The notes under the pieces were generated by a model. The model ran no database searches, had not been told where the DNA came from, and saw only the letters and a program-made list of their open reading frames with translations. The position numbers and the translations under genes were made by a program. DNA of 21,741 nucleotides from Clostridia bacterium (GTDB lineage Bacteria > Bacillota > Clostridia > Christensenellales > CAG-1252). Below are positions 21,650-21,741 of the stretch, piece by piece; position 1 is the stretch's first letter, and the number at the start of each line of letters is the position of its first letter. The DNA lies in the NCBI GenBank assembly GCA_016296985.1, contig JAEDHM010000006.1, forward strand, positions 1 through 21,741. Direction: 5' to 3'.

Positions 21650-21683
21650 CAACAAAAAGAGAACTTTTGTCTAGCAAAAGTTC
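21650..21683 (+). repeat. Direct repeat copy 2, broken terminator
   Basis: The first 23 bp are identical to 20762-20784, then two differing loop bases, then nine identical bases. After that the sequence diverges, so the outer right arm and the T-tract of the terminator are missing and only a 9-bp stem remains. No tRNA precedes it. Bases 21684-21741 to the window end show nothing I can identify. Confidence 0.85.
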
Positions 21684-21741
21684 AAGTAGTGTGTACGCAA
21701 ATATACGCGAGGCTAATTACGGGCAAAGTAAAGCGGATATG

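Noticed and set aside
20762..21683. Integrative element with its own integrase
   Set aside because: No recombinase, transposase or remnant of one is present between the repeats; only the flanking duplication is kept as a finding.

Overview
The window looks like a chromosomal piece of a low-to-medium GC Bacillota, most likely an uncultured Clostridia-type gut or rumen anaerobe. The evidence is the protein set: a short beta' subunit without the large proteobacterial insertions, RecD2 and ComF next to each other, a PepV-type dipeptidase, YqeY, and a prolyl-tRNA synthetase with a C-terminal Cys-rich domain instead of an editing insertion. Shine-Dalgarno sites are strong GGAG types and promoters are TTGACA/TATAAT-like with 17-18 bp spacers. 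Lineage below class is inference.

Layout. Bases 1-2533 (minus) hold secA, cut by the left window edge, with its own promoter under a perfect inverted repeat. Bases 2617-14718 (minus) are one long transcription unit in the order rpoB, rpoC, metK, recD2, comF, a putative lipoprotein. It starts from a clear promoter at 14690-14718; genes overlap or lie 2-13 bp apart, except for 54 bp before the last one. Bases 14719-15060 are AT-rich and gene-free. Bases 15061-17433 (minus) are a second operon, pepV dipeptidase, an unrecognised 158-aa protein, yqeY, ending at a good terminator; its promoter puts the first transcribed base on the A of the pepV ATG, so the mRNA looks leaderless. From 17466 on everything reads plus: proS, three consecutive terminator-like hairpins, a small CxxC protein, a metallo-beta-lactamase-fold hydrolase, tRNA-Pro(CGG) behind a leader with two strong hairpins, a very strong tRNA terminator, an array of palindromic hairpins, and a GNAT acetyltransferase.

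The left two thirds is housekeeping: transcription (RpoB/RpoC), methyl-donor synthesis (MetK), DNA repair and competence-type functions (RecD2, ComF), secretion (SecA) and proline decoding (ProS plus tRNA-Pro). The unusual part is 20762-21683. Seven different palindromic hairpins alternate with a fixed 8-bp linker (ATATCATC). The linker flips to GATGATAT half-way, so the whole array can fold as a tree-like rod. The last hairpin supplies the -35 box of the GNAT gene, whose codon use is more AT-rich than its neighbours. Array plus GNAT are bracketed by two copies of a 34-bp piece of the tRNA terminator. I read this as a small acquired hairpin-array/acetyltransferase island sitting on the 3' side of a tRNA gene; no recombinase is visible, so how it moved is unknown.
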